Shown here piece by piece: positions 48,087 to 58,774 of a DNA stretch of 60,000 nt; within the stretch, counting starts at the first letter, position 1, and each line of letters begins with the position of its first letter. The notes below the pieces were generated by a model. That model was given only the letters and a program-made list of their open reading frames with translations. It was not told the DNA's origin and did not search any database. This stretch comes from Cryptomeria japonica (taxonomy: Eukaryota; Streptophyta; Pinopsida; Cupressales; Cupressaceae), in assembly GCF_030272615.1 (NCBI RefSeq), contig NC_081405.1, positions 470,820,008 to 470,880,007 of the forward strand, in the 5' to 3' direction. The position numbers were made by a program, and so were the translations under genes.

Positions 48087-51000
48087 TAACAGTAGGCTGT
48101 ATTTAAATATTAAATAAATAGAGTACTAAAGTAAGGTAAATGCATCTTTATTTCCTGCTTATAATAGTCTCTTTTTTATATATATTCATAAATCTACATT
48201 TACCTTTAACTTAGAGCTAGTTATTCTCTATAAAAACAAAATAGATTAAATTTATTTTCTTTTCAATACATATAGATTTCTTTTGATTTAAAAGTAACAA
48301 TATTTAGATTTATTTACTTTCCACTAACTTGCTTTATAATGGAAAAGAAAACATGACAGAATTATTTCTATTCACAGCTGCAATTAACCTTTAACTATTT
48401 TCCTTTATTTTTGAAAGCTTAATAAGGCATAAATAAATTTCTTTTTGAACAAGGTATATTAGATCATACTATATTTTTCTTGAAAAACTTAGTTATTTGA
48501 ATAAGAAATATTACCTATTGTTTAACATGTAGGTTTTCTTTAAAGCATTTATAGCAGCTTGTAATACATTTAAATGAAGTCATTTCTTTTAATTTCTAAT
48601 GCCATATAGCTAACCCTTTGATATAAATTAACTTAACTATCTAAATTTTCTGCATTTTTTTTTTGAGTTAATGACAGAAATAAATAAATTACAGCAACAT
48701 TGATATAGTCTAGAAATCTCTTAACAACATTAAAAATGCAAAACTTTTATTCATCTAATATCTATTTAACCATATTTGTATTTGAAAATAAACAAATAGG
48801 ACTAAATGTTTATTTTTATCTCACTAATATTTATGCCTTTCTACTTCATTCATTTTCATTATTTTCATTATGCATAAAGAGATAGAATGGACTTTTATTT
48901 TCAAAACAAACATAAATACAACAAATATTATTTCAAGAGCTATAGAAAACTTAACCCATAAATATATATTTTATTTTGCAATAACAACTTAACAAAATAA
49001 TGCATTTCTTAAAAGAATAATTTGAATACAATATGTCAACTTTACAAATGGGTGAAATACCCAACTAGCCTCTCATTTCTAATAAATGAGGACTTAAAAA
49101 TAAATACATTTTTCATTTGCAACTAAAACAAAAATAAAGGTAGCAACTCCTAGCTTTTGTTTTCCTTCTTTTCCAAGCAAACCTGCATTACAAAATCTTA
49201 AGGTTGTGACCATGGAGGCTCACCTCCCAACCTAGGCTTACTAGAAGCCACCCCTGAGCTTGGAGAACCAAGTCCTAGATGAGTTACACTCAAGCAATAC
49301 ACAAACAAGCATGGCAAACTTAGAACAAACATATTCCCATCCCAAGGCTTAACATCATCACCAAATGTGATTTTCTTTTTACATGGGTGGAGGTGGACTA
49401 AGCACCTTGAGGAGAAACTGCAAAATAGTAGAACACAAGCCATCTCATGGCAACCAAGAAACACATCACAAGTCCAACTTGTCCCAACATCCTTATGACC
49501 CCCAAGGAATACAAGCCATAATATCTCCCCTTATGACCCCCAAATGCATAAACAATAACTATGCAACAAGGGTCATAAAAATCTCTTGAGATCACTCTCT
49601 TCCAAAGGGAGTCTCTCACTCTAAGGCTGTCATACAACCCTCCACCCCAAGGCCACTCTACCCTCCCAAGGGTGAGTTGGCCTTGAATACTCCCAAAACA
49701 CAAATAAAATGCTTAACCAAAACAAGTGAAAGATTGCATATATTTCTTCACAATTAAAACACAAAGGAAGAAAACAACTAAATTCAAGCAATCTTTCTAA
49801 GCAAAATTTCAACATACAAAGAAAGAGATTAAACCAACCTTGAATCTGCCAAGGGTTTACACGGGATAGTTTGGAGAAGAGAAGCCCAAATCCACACTTC
49901 TTTCCTTCAACACTTAGCCAAAATTCTATCCTAAACTTGCTTCCAAAATTTCAACAACTAGTCTCCAAAAATGGAGAGTAGGTGATTGACTTCCTAAGTC
50001 TCAATCCCTTGCCTAAGAAGGCTTCTCTCACTCTTTCCAACCTCTTGGATAGAGTGAGAGCTCTCATTGGTTGGTCTTCCCAAAGACTTACACACTCCCT
50101 AACCAAGGCACCTCAAAAAGGGAAATGGAATGGGGAAAAAGAATGACACCTACCAAGAAGGTTATCTAACCAAGGAAGAATCCTCCAAGTTGGATTTTCG
50201 CTCATCTTGGGAAAACCAATTTTTGAAGGGTCAAATCAGTCACATGGGAGTGGTTACATGATTAAAAATACCCCTAACCCATAGGTTTATCCTATGGACC
50301 TTTGGAAAATCCCTTGAACTAACCCTAGGAGTCCATTTGACCCCTTAGAAACCCAACTGAAGTTAACCTACGGGTCAAACCTGGGTTGACCACCTCAAAG
50401 ACTCTTTACCCAAGGCAAATTTGGGACCATACTCAAATATTTGAAAAAGGCTTTGGTTGAAACAATTTCCCTCCAAGAGACGTGTCAAATCAAAACACTA
50501 TTCAACACATGTGTCAAGTGACACAATAAAATACATTACTTAATTTACACGTGGAAATTGTCTCTTGTTGGTTTTAAACAATTTAATAAATACAATTTAA
50601 CACACATGCAAACATTTACATTTACAAATAAAATACGATACATACGGGGTGTTGTCTCTCCAAATAGACAACCCCTGGTTTTACAAATGTACAAAGGTCT
50701 AGGCTTGATTCTCCATAATGTTTCCATGGTCACATGGATAATTTTTTTGCGCATCTCAATTACACATTAGTAATTCCCAAATAGCCTCATATAATATTAA
50801 ACACATAAATAAGAATACAAATCAATCACTTTTCATACAATTGACATTATACCAATCAATTTACCATAAAAATAATGCAATCCATATAAAGCAATTATCA
50901 TAATCCTCATAAATTCCAACCATTCATAAGCCATGCATCATAATTTCTAACATCATAATAAAGTCCTGTAAATTCAAATATAGCTGACATAGATTATCCA

Positions 51001-51133
51001 ATCAATGGATTATATAGGATTTCAAATCTATAACACATCAAAATGTACACCACAAGGTGAAAAGATTCTGTAACTTGGTTCAATTACTTTTCTCACAAAT
51101 CTATCACAACCCTCCTTTTGGACCTTGATATGA

Positions 51134-51134
<1 letters not shown>

Positions 51135-51179
<45 letters not shown>

Positions 51180-51193
51180 GTTATTATTATTGT
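51135..51193. repeat. (ATT)n microsatellite near the D2 end
   Basis: An ATT run with a few GTT units, in the same place as the (AAT) run of D1 at 33402-33439. Confidence 0.95.
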
Positions 51194-52236
51194 TATCACT
51201 ACTGCTTATTATTATTGTTTTGAATTTCATGATTAATGTTAGTAAATGATAAATAGAATGGGGGTGAAGCTATTTTAAATAAAAATAATAATTAAATAGT
51301 GGCGACACACTCTCGAGGTCGTAAACCTATTTGGAAGTTTATATTTCTTGATGGAAGTTGAATAAGGGCTAAATTTATTTTAAAAAAAGAATTAATAAGT
51401 GGTGACTCACTCATAAGGACATAAATTTATTTATTCAACATATTAATCAAGCACATGTTGTAGGAGAAAATGAGAAGATTCTAGAAGCAAATTTTGAATT
51501 TACATTTTAAATGCATGGTCAAATGCAACTGCCGCTATGACAAGTTGTAAGGAATAAATCTTGCATGAAAGAATTTCAAATTCAAATTTAATATGCATGT
51601 AACCCCTGCTATCCTATCAATCAATTTTGCATGAAGACAATTTTGGAAAAGAATCTCTAATTTCAATTAATGCTTTCGATAGTGGAAATGGTACACCTTT
51701 TCTATATAATGTATGCTAAACTTTTGAAAAAAAAGGGGAATATGTTTTTTTCCTTGTGATAGAATAATCTTGGAAATATTTTTAGTTTCAATATCATATT
51801 AGTGGTAGGAGAAATTTGTAGAGATATTGCAGGATTTTAGGAAGCTTGTGGAAGATCTCCACTAGGCTGCAAGGCATGGATCAAATAAGGTTAGCTGGGG
51901 TACGTGAAGATTTGGCATCAAGATCCTTCTTTCAAATCTAGGTTTCCCTCTTGCTAATTCTCTTGCTTGTTTTTTCCCCTCAAAAGAAATCTCCTCTTCT
52001 TTTTTTCCAGATTTTTGCATGAAATTTTATATTTTCAAAAGAAATCTTGTTTTGTCTCTTTCAGATTTGCTTGGTAGATTAATTCCAATTCACATAATAA
52101 ATTTTCTTTCCATCCAAAGAAATCTTTTTCTTTAATTCTATTCAGTTTTTTTGATTGCATGTAGGAAATAAAATTGTTAATAGATTCTTTTCAAAATATA
52201 AATATTATCATTTATTTTATTTATATTTATATTTTA

Positions 52237-53190
52237 GAAATCCTCCTCATTGTTTTCTTTTTTTCCAAAAAAAAATCAGATTTTTAAGGGTGGAAATATA
52301 TTTTGTAAAATAAATTCATTTCTGTGTATTTTGGAAATAAACTCATCTCTGTGTAATTTGGAAATATATTCATCTTTGTATATTTTTTTTCTTTCAAAAT
52401 ATAAATATTGTCATTTTATTTTATTTTTATTTTTAGAAATCCTCCTCACTATTTTCTTTTTTTCAAAAAATCAGATTTTTAAGGGTGGAAATATATTTTG
52501 TAAAATAAATTCATTTGTGTGTATTTTGGAAATAAACTATCTCTGTGTAATCTAGAAATATATTCATCTTTGAATAATTTTTTTCTTTCAAAATATAAAT
52601 ATTGTCATTTGATTTTATTTTTATTTTTAGAAATCGTCCTCATTGTTTTCTTTTTTTCAAAAAATCATATTTTTAAGAGTGGAAATATATTTAGTAAAAT
52701 AAACTCACTTATGTGTATTTTGGAAATAAACTCATCTTTGTGTAATCTGGAAATATATTCATCTCTATATATATATTTTTTTTCAAAATATAAATATTGT
52801 CATTTGATTTTAGAAATCTTCCTCCTTGATGTTTTCTTTTTTTCTCAAAAAATCAGATTTTTTAAGAGTGAAAATATATTTTGGAAAATAAAATCATATC
52901 TATGTATTTTGGAAAATAAATTCATCTCTATGTATTTTGGAAATAAATTCATCTCTATGTGTTTTGGAAATATATTTTGGAAAATGAATTCATCTCTTTG
53001 TATTTTGTAAATAAATTCATCTCTGTGTTTTGGAAATATATTTTGGAAAATGAATTCATCTCTATGTATTTTGGAAATAAATCGTCTCTCTGTATTTTGG
53101 AAATATATTCATCTTTGTATATTTTGGAAGTATATCCATCTTCTTGTATTTTTACAAACATATTCATATTCATCTCTGTATATTTTTATA
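52237..53190. repeat. Tandem array in long LTR D2: four units of 183-199 bp and a tail of about 30-bp units
   Basis: Units begin GAAATC.TCCTC at about 52237, 52436, 52630 and 52813. Each holds a T-run, AAAAAATCAGATTTTTAAG and several copies of a 27-30-base phrase with TTTTGGAAATA and TTCATCTCTGTGT. The tail (52860-53190) consists only of the short phrase. Long frames here (up to 163 codons of repeating Leu-Glu-Ile-Tyr-Ser-Ser) follow from the repeat and are not called as genes. Confidence 0.85.
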
Positions 53191-55339
53191 CGATCAGTTA
53201 AATTTAAATTTTGTTTAAAGTTTATTTAAAATTTGCTTAATATTAATGTATTCGATATTAAAATTTATTAATTAATTAATTTATTTATTTATGTGTTAAA
53301 CAGATATAATTAAATTTTATTAGGATATTAATTATCTTTTTCTATTTTTTAAATTTTTTTTGAAGTTGTAATTAAGACAAATCAAATAGTTGAAATAACT
53401 TTATATTTTAAGCAATCCAAATAATTAATTTATATTCTCTATCCTTCAAGTTATTAGAGCGCAATTGGTACCTTGGGGGTTATTATTTTAATAGGGAAAT
53501 TAAGGTTAATTCTTAAGCAAGTACTAATTATTTTCTCAATCAACATTATCTTTATTATAGGTTAAGTTTCTTACACTCATTGACCAATAAATATAAACGG
53601 GAATATTTTTTAGAGTATTAAGATCGTAATTATTCCTTTCAACAAGTAGAACATTAAGCTAATATTCCAATTCAAATTGAACTTATAATGGAAATCTTAG
53701 CCTCCTGCCTCAATGATGGAAATGATGAGTGCATTGGAAAACTTATTCCTTATTTAAAATGGGTAACACTTTTGCTCAAGTTAGCAAGAAAAAAAAAACC
53801 TAGTAGTGGTTCATCTCCAAGAGGAATTACTTTGTGACACTTAGTCATCTCAAACCTTTGGGTTCCTTCACTTAGTTCAATTTATAGAAGATGATTTCTC
53901 TACCATGTAATTATGTGTCCCCCCAGAAACAATTTACACTTTTTGAGTAAAATGAAATTATGTTGGTTAGACATGTAGTTGAATACTTGTTCGATTTGAA
54001 AGGATTGATTTAATAGTCTTACTCCCTTAAGAAATAATAATCCCCTAGAAGTTTCTTGATGTTTTCACTCTCAAGCAATTATTTCTTTCATAAGATTAGA
54101 ATCTTAGTTAATTCTCAAGCATTATCTCTTTACACTTATTCCATATTATTGGATCTTTTTTTTTTATCAATTATCACTAGTCAACTTCAAATTAATTCTG
54201 GTAGTAAATAGATCCTCTCATTCATATCAAATATTTAAGTTATCTAATAGACATTAAACAGATTTTTTTTATACTTCAAATTAGTGTAAGTATTAAAAAG
54301 TTAAAATAATTTACCTCTCAAGTAATTTGTGCTTGGATTCAGAATTACCCCATTTGTGTGTTTCAAGAAATATGAACTAGTGTTAGTTAAGGATTTCCTC
54401 ATATAAGGATAATCAATCTATGAATAGTCAAAGGCATATCAGACTAGTAAAGGGTGGCACTATATTAATATTGCAAAGTAACTAGTATAGATGAATTTAT
54501 TAACATTAAGTTTAATAATATATTCTATTTTGTAAGAACATAATATTAATTAGGATTCAAGATAAACTTTATTTGAAAACCAAATACTTTTACCAAATCT
54601 GAAATCGTTTTAACATAAGACTTGACTTATCTTGTGAACCTCAAATCAGGTAATCATATTCTTTTTAAAGACAAAATAAAGTTAGAATCAATTGTCCAGG
54701 ATTATTGGATCCTCATCATTATCAAGCAAATTGAGTTTCAAGAAAATTAGTATCTTTCAAGTATTATGTTTCAAATTCAAGGTAAGGTTATTATTTGTAG
54801 AAGATAATTAAAGATAAAAAAATTATGCTACTTCAAAAAGAAGAATTAGTTGGGCTTATAGTTCTTCCCTTCAAACAAGTAGGTGTCAAACTCATTTCCA
54901 AATTCCTTCTATTTAATCATTTAATTTTCTTTCAAGCAATTTAGTGTCTTTCAAGTGTTAGGATTTGTGCATATAAAGTGTAGTGGCTTTGTTCCCAAAC
55001 AATTACATCTCGTAAGTAATTCAAATCATTTTTTTCATAGGTTATCTTTTCAAGTATCATAATTTCCAAGCAATTAACACTTTCATGCTTTTAGTTCAAG
55101 TTTAAATTATTATCATAGTTTTTTTTTTCTTCAAAGAAAATACTCTTCGCAAGTAGTTGATTTGTTTATGTTCTTTTCGATTACGTAAAAATTTTATACC
55201 TTAGTTTTTAATTTGAAGCATAATTCCTTGTATATAATAGTTTCTTTTTTTCTATCAGTATATTGCTTCATTTAAGATTCATGAATTAAAAGTTAAATTC
55301 CTAGTTAGGCAACTAAATAAGAGGAGTTGAAACAAAAAA

Positions 55340-56262
55340 ACTAGCAACGTTCGGTATCTATGGTGCCTTTGGGTCACGCTTACGGGTAATGTTGTCGTGT
55401 TGAACTACTGCACTTAACACCTAATAAAGCTGCAACAACAGTGTCTGTGGCATAGTCCCTATAAAATACCGGGGAGAAATAAGGGTCATTTGGAAGTTAA
55501 AAATCTAAGGGGCGAGTAATCCCCTTTGGATAGATAATCTAAAAAGATAAACCTTAAATAAATTTACATCCGCTTAGTTAAACTTTGGAAAACCCCATTA
55601 GGGTTGGTTGTGTGTGACATTTTTGGAATTTATTTATCTTGATGAATTTTGGTGGATGATAATGGGTCAAGGGTGATGAATTTGATAGGAAATAGGACTT
55701 ATTTGTTTTAGGCCACAAGAAGAAGGCCACCTTGAGCCTTTTTGCTATAGAGCTACCATCGTGGGTAGCAACCACAGAGAAATTGTCCAGGACATTGACC
55801 CTAGAAAGGGTTGCGTACCCACCAAATAGTTTACATTAAACCATAGTTAAAAAACCAAAACTACATACTTTACGCCTTGATCCCGTGCCGAAATGGGTAT
55901 GTAGGTAGTCTAGGGATGGAGTTGTCCCTTGTACTCAAGCGTTCGGGGATGGGGATTAGGTTTTGGTTTTGGGTGAGTAGTTGGTTCTCAAAGCTCCTTG
56001 GTCTTTTAACCAAATTGTGCAAATACTAATTGAAAGGTTAAAATTAATTCAATGCATACTCAGAAGGAATCCCATATGGATTCGCTTGACTTCCCGAGGC
56101 TTTAGGCCGAATTCTGAGGAAGAACTCAAGCTTGTTTATGTAATTATTTTTATATTCCTAAGGACAGCGACCACGGTGCACTCCTAGTAGGGGAGTGTAG
56201 TCTTTAGAGAGTGGCTCAGGACCCGGATGGTCCCGATGAGTCTAAAGTCTCTAGCCAAAGCA
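55340..56262. other. Conserved block next to the hairpin array of long LTR D2
   Basis: The counterpart of D1 23636-24540. It contains the segment TTGATCCCGTGCCGAAATGG (55876-55895) and the stem with CACTCCTAGTAGGGGAGTG (56179-56197), both kept in the other copy. The region 55340-55460 matches D1 24440-24540. Conservation is higher than in the AT-rich interior, which suggests a functional LTR part. Confidence 0.5.
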
Positions 56263-56267
56263 TATCC

Positions 56268-56499
56268 TATTCTTATGAATAGATGCCTACCGCGCTTGGG
56301 TAGATGCCTATCCCAGATTGGATAGATGAAACCTTTTGTCCCGTATGGACAGATGCCTAACCCGTATGGTTAGATGCCTAACCCATATGGTTAGATGCCT
56401 AGTCCTATATGGATAGATGCCTAGCCCGTATGGTTAGATGCCTAACTCGTATGGTTAGATTCCCATCCCAGTTGGATGGATGCCTATCTCATTTGGATA
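56268..56499. repeat. Array of eleven covarying short hairpins in long LTR D2
   Basis: The homologue of 23413-23626, read from the other strand. Stems in order: TATTC/GAATA, TACCG/GGGTA (one mismatch), TATCC/GGATA, TGTCC/GGACA, TAACC/GGTTA, TAACC/GGTTA, TAGTCC/GGATA (imperfect), TAGCC/GGTTA (one G-T wobble), TAACT/GGTTA (one mismatch), CATCC/GGATG and TATCT/GGATA (one mismatch). Units are separated by AGATGCC or close variants. The order of stem types is the mirror of D1 apart from one extra unit. Confidence 0.84.
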
Positions 56500-56709
56500 G
56501 ATATACCTGAGTATGCGATTGAATCAAACACTATTAAGGATAAGTGATAAAAAAAAAATAGACAAAATTTTTGGGTTGAGTGGAGTGGGTTATTACACAA
56601 TCTATCCGTCTAATATAGCCCTTCCTATTGAATTATAGCTTTATTAATAAGGTCAACCATGGTGAACTAAGTTAACCAGAGCTTGATTGGGGAGGGGCTC
56701 TACAGTGCA

Positions 56710-56819
56710 TAAGTCACTAACCATACCGGTGAACATAATGTAGACCTCCAAGAAGATAAGTGTTGACATAAATGACAAAACCAATGCAACACATGATGAA
56801 GTCATCCATAATACCAATA
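56710..56819 (-). repeat. Copia-6 5' LTR, second segment
   Basis: It continues the LTR broken at 46336 and matches 40688-40797 closely. It ends CCAATA at 56819, followed by AGGAG (56820-56824). Confidence 0.92.
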
Positions 56820-58004
56820 AGGAGCCTCCACAGCCGTGGAGTACCCCCCTCGGTGAGGGGTCACCACAGTAGTGGTAAACTCTTCTCTATGGAATTGAAG
56901 AGAGATGTGAAAATAAAATCACACAAGAGTTGTATATAAAATAGAAAAATCATCAAATTGGATTGTCTTCCTAGGGCTATAAAAATGTAAAAGTTTGATT
57001 TTCTATCTAGCTTTTCAAACCAAGTTTTTTTTTAACAGCTCACAAACCAGCGAAATTTACAAAAACCCTCATTTTCAAATTCACAAAACATAACACAAAA
57101 TTTAGGAAAGACAACATAAGAAATGATAAACAAAATTCCCCATCCATTCTTTCTTTCAATAGGGAGGAAACCAAAAAAACACACAGTTGACAAACAAACC
57201 CAAATAAACAAACAGAGATTTTCAAAATTTCCAACCTTCCATAGCTTTCCTGGAAAGAAATTTGAGAAGATCTCCCCATCCTCCAAATATGCTTAAGCTT
57301 TCACCCAAAAACCCAATCACCAGCAGAGAGGAAAAATTTCTAGAATGAAAAACCAAACCCCACCTTTTGAAAAAAAATCCCAAATTATAAAGCAATTCCC
57401 CCAAAAATCTATTTAGGGCACAATTTCCTTTTTTTAATAAAAATTGAAAATCTAATTTAACTCAAAGCATTTACATGACATATTTAAAAAAACTTAATTT
57501 CTTCAACACAACTCATAAAACATTTTAATTTCTAAAAGTAAGAATTGACTTTTTATATATACACAAGGCATAAATATAAGCCCACTATATAATGACTTTT
57601 AAACAATAATTTAAATCAATCAACCTAGCATGCTTGCATTATTAATTTAACCATAAAAAGGTATCTATAATAATTTATCCTCATTTAATCTATAAACGCA
57701 ATTCACATAAAACAACACTAGAAGAATAAATAAAGTCACAAACGCATAACATGCAAAACTCAACTTAAACAAAACAAAGGCATGACCCACATACTAATGT
57801 CGGAATAGTGGCCTACTTGGCAATCTAACAGGGTAGACAAAATACTGATGACTCTCACAATCGAGCAATGCTAGGGATGATATTAGGGCCTTATAACTAT
57901 CTCCTCCACTTCCATCAGGTTAATAAGGTACTCTCAGACCTATGGAGCCAGGTGGAGCCGGTACCTTGTACCTATAATTTCCTGCATCACCAAACCGTGC
58001 ATAC

Positions 58005-58455
58005 TGTGAGATTTTGCCAAGATCAAGGGCACAATGAAAAGTATTAAAATAGAGAAAAAAGAATGACAAGAACAAACTGTATTCTCATCAATATGAAAAT
58101 GATCAACTGGATTCACCAATACAATGAATATAGGCCTTCTTATACAGGCAAGGCCAAATGGATGTACAATCACACAATCATGACATGTGGCTCAATGAGA
58201 AACAAGGGTAGGTAAGAAATACTAGGGGTAGGTAGGAGAAATAATATAATATTCCACAAGAGGTGGATGACCCACTGAATGTGGAGTGTAATAGCAAAAT
58301 AAGACCACAAAAGGTGGAATTTCTCCTACAAGCTCTATCCCTATGTGCACACTTCCCTAAGTGTCTCAAATCCAAACTATGAAGAAATGCATTATCCTAA
58401 GTTAACTTAAGTAAAGTGTAATAATATCCATGATGAATAGTTATTTACACCAACA
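58005..58455 (-). repeat. Copia-7 3' LTR
   Basis: On the plus strand it reads TGTGAGATTTTGCC ... TTTACACCAACA; on the sense strand TGTTGGTGTAAATAAC ... CTCACA. The inner side is bordered by the C-run 58456-58462. The partner is outside the window, so the left edge rests on the TG/CA rule and on where the long LTR C homology stops. Confidence 0.72.
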
Positions 58456-58466
58456 CCCCCCCTTAA
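58456..58466 (-). promoter_or_regulatory. Copia-7 polypurine tract
   Basis: The sense strand reads TTAAGGGGGGG directly before the 3' LTR. Similar purine runs recur at about 58697 and 58728 in the 300-base non-coding stretch between pol and the LTR, in which I see nothing else. Confidence 0.75.
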
Positions 58467-58774
58467 GTGCAACTTAGGGGAATGAAGACTCAAGTCAACA
58501 ATGCAAGATGGGTCTCGGCTACTAGGCCATGATAGGTACCCATGTACAATATGCAAATGCAAGCAAAACCATGCAAAGCAATCTCTCACAAACGAAGAAA
58601 AGGAGAAAACCTAGTGGGAAAAAACTTGCCCCCAAAAGAGAGATGAAAGTACAAAAGACTCTCAAAGAAGGACAAAACCTCAAAGAGGAAAAAGTCCCCC
58701 CATAAGAGAGGAAGGAGAAGTTAGCTGACCCCCCCTAATGACACATCCTGCACCCCCAAGAGAGCTCACAACTA

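Larger units (their letters stand above)
51102..56597 (+). mobile_element. Long LTR D2 (solo LTR, 5.5 kb), inverted relative of D1
   Basis: On the plus strand it reads TATCACAACCC ... GGGTTATTACA, 5,496 bases, inside long LTR E. Flanking pentamers are AAATC (51097-51101) and CAATC (56598-56602), a duplication with one mismatch. It is homologous to D1 in reverse over the ends, the hairpin array and the conserved block. No coding sequence is supported. 53200-55330 is AT-rich with nothing recognised. Like D1, it lacks the usual TG start. Confidence 0.82.
46337..56704 (-). mobile_element. Long LTR E (solo LTR, 4.9 kb net), interrupted by long LTR D2
   Basis: On the plus strand it reads TGTCATGCCCAAAC ... 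GGGGCTCTACA, flanked by GTGCA on both sides inside the Copia-6 LTR. Without D2 it is about 4,867 bases. There are no gag or pol motifs and no internal copy of its ends. Terminal sequences resemble those of the A/B/C family (TGTAATGCCC), but the interior does not, so it is a separate long-LTR family. 46400-47600 and 48090-49190 are AT-rich with nothing recognised. 49190-50560 is less AT-rich with several short, unsupported frames. 50560-51101 is again AT-rich. Confidence 0.83.
39717..56819 (-). mobile_element. Copia-6, near-complete Ty1/copia element on the minus strand, with long LTR E in its 5' LTR
   Basis: LTRs are 39717-40797 (1,081 bases) and 45365-46336 plus 56710-56819 (1,082 bases). 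Target duplication AGGAG is at 39712-39716 and 56820-56824. On the minus strand: 5' LTR, primer site, gag, protease, integrase, RT, RNase H, polypurine tracts, 3' LTR. It is among the best-preserved copia elements here: protease DSG, two integrase catalytic residues, and RT with RNase H are nearly intact, though frameshifts and stops remain. The outer end reads CCAATA where the partner LTR has CCAACA. Confidence 0.92.
37068..58004 (-). mobile_element. Long LTR C (same family as A and B), interrupted by Copia-6 and Copia-7, end outside the window
   Basis: It starts TGTAATGCCCCGC, like B. Conserved with B are the block 37970-38300 (matching 29650-29980) and, after Copia-6, the block at 57940-57990 (matching 32700-32765). 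Its own sequence is 37068-39716 and 56825-58004, about 3.8 kb; the last 200-odd bases expected from B must lie beyond Copia-7. It is more diverged than A and B are from each other. 38300-39240 and 56890-57930 are AT-rich without genes. A GC-rich patch around 39645-39716 was the target of Copia-6. Confidence 0.75.

Noticed and set aside
49190-50560. Host gene in the less AT-rich part of long LTR E
   Set aside because: Several frames of 60-100 codons lie on both strands, with no recognisable domain, no splice pattern and no consistent frame.
52250-53010. Frames of 101 and 163 codons
   Set aside because: They are made by the tandem repeat array. Their sequence repeats with the DNA units and a similar frame exists on the other strand.
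51102-56597. DNA transposon with terminal inverted repeats
   Set aside because: An 11-base imperfect inverted repeat and 5-base duplications are possible for this, but no transposase is seen, and the end sequence resembles the solo LTR ends of B and E. It is kept as an LTR with stated doubt.
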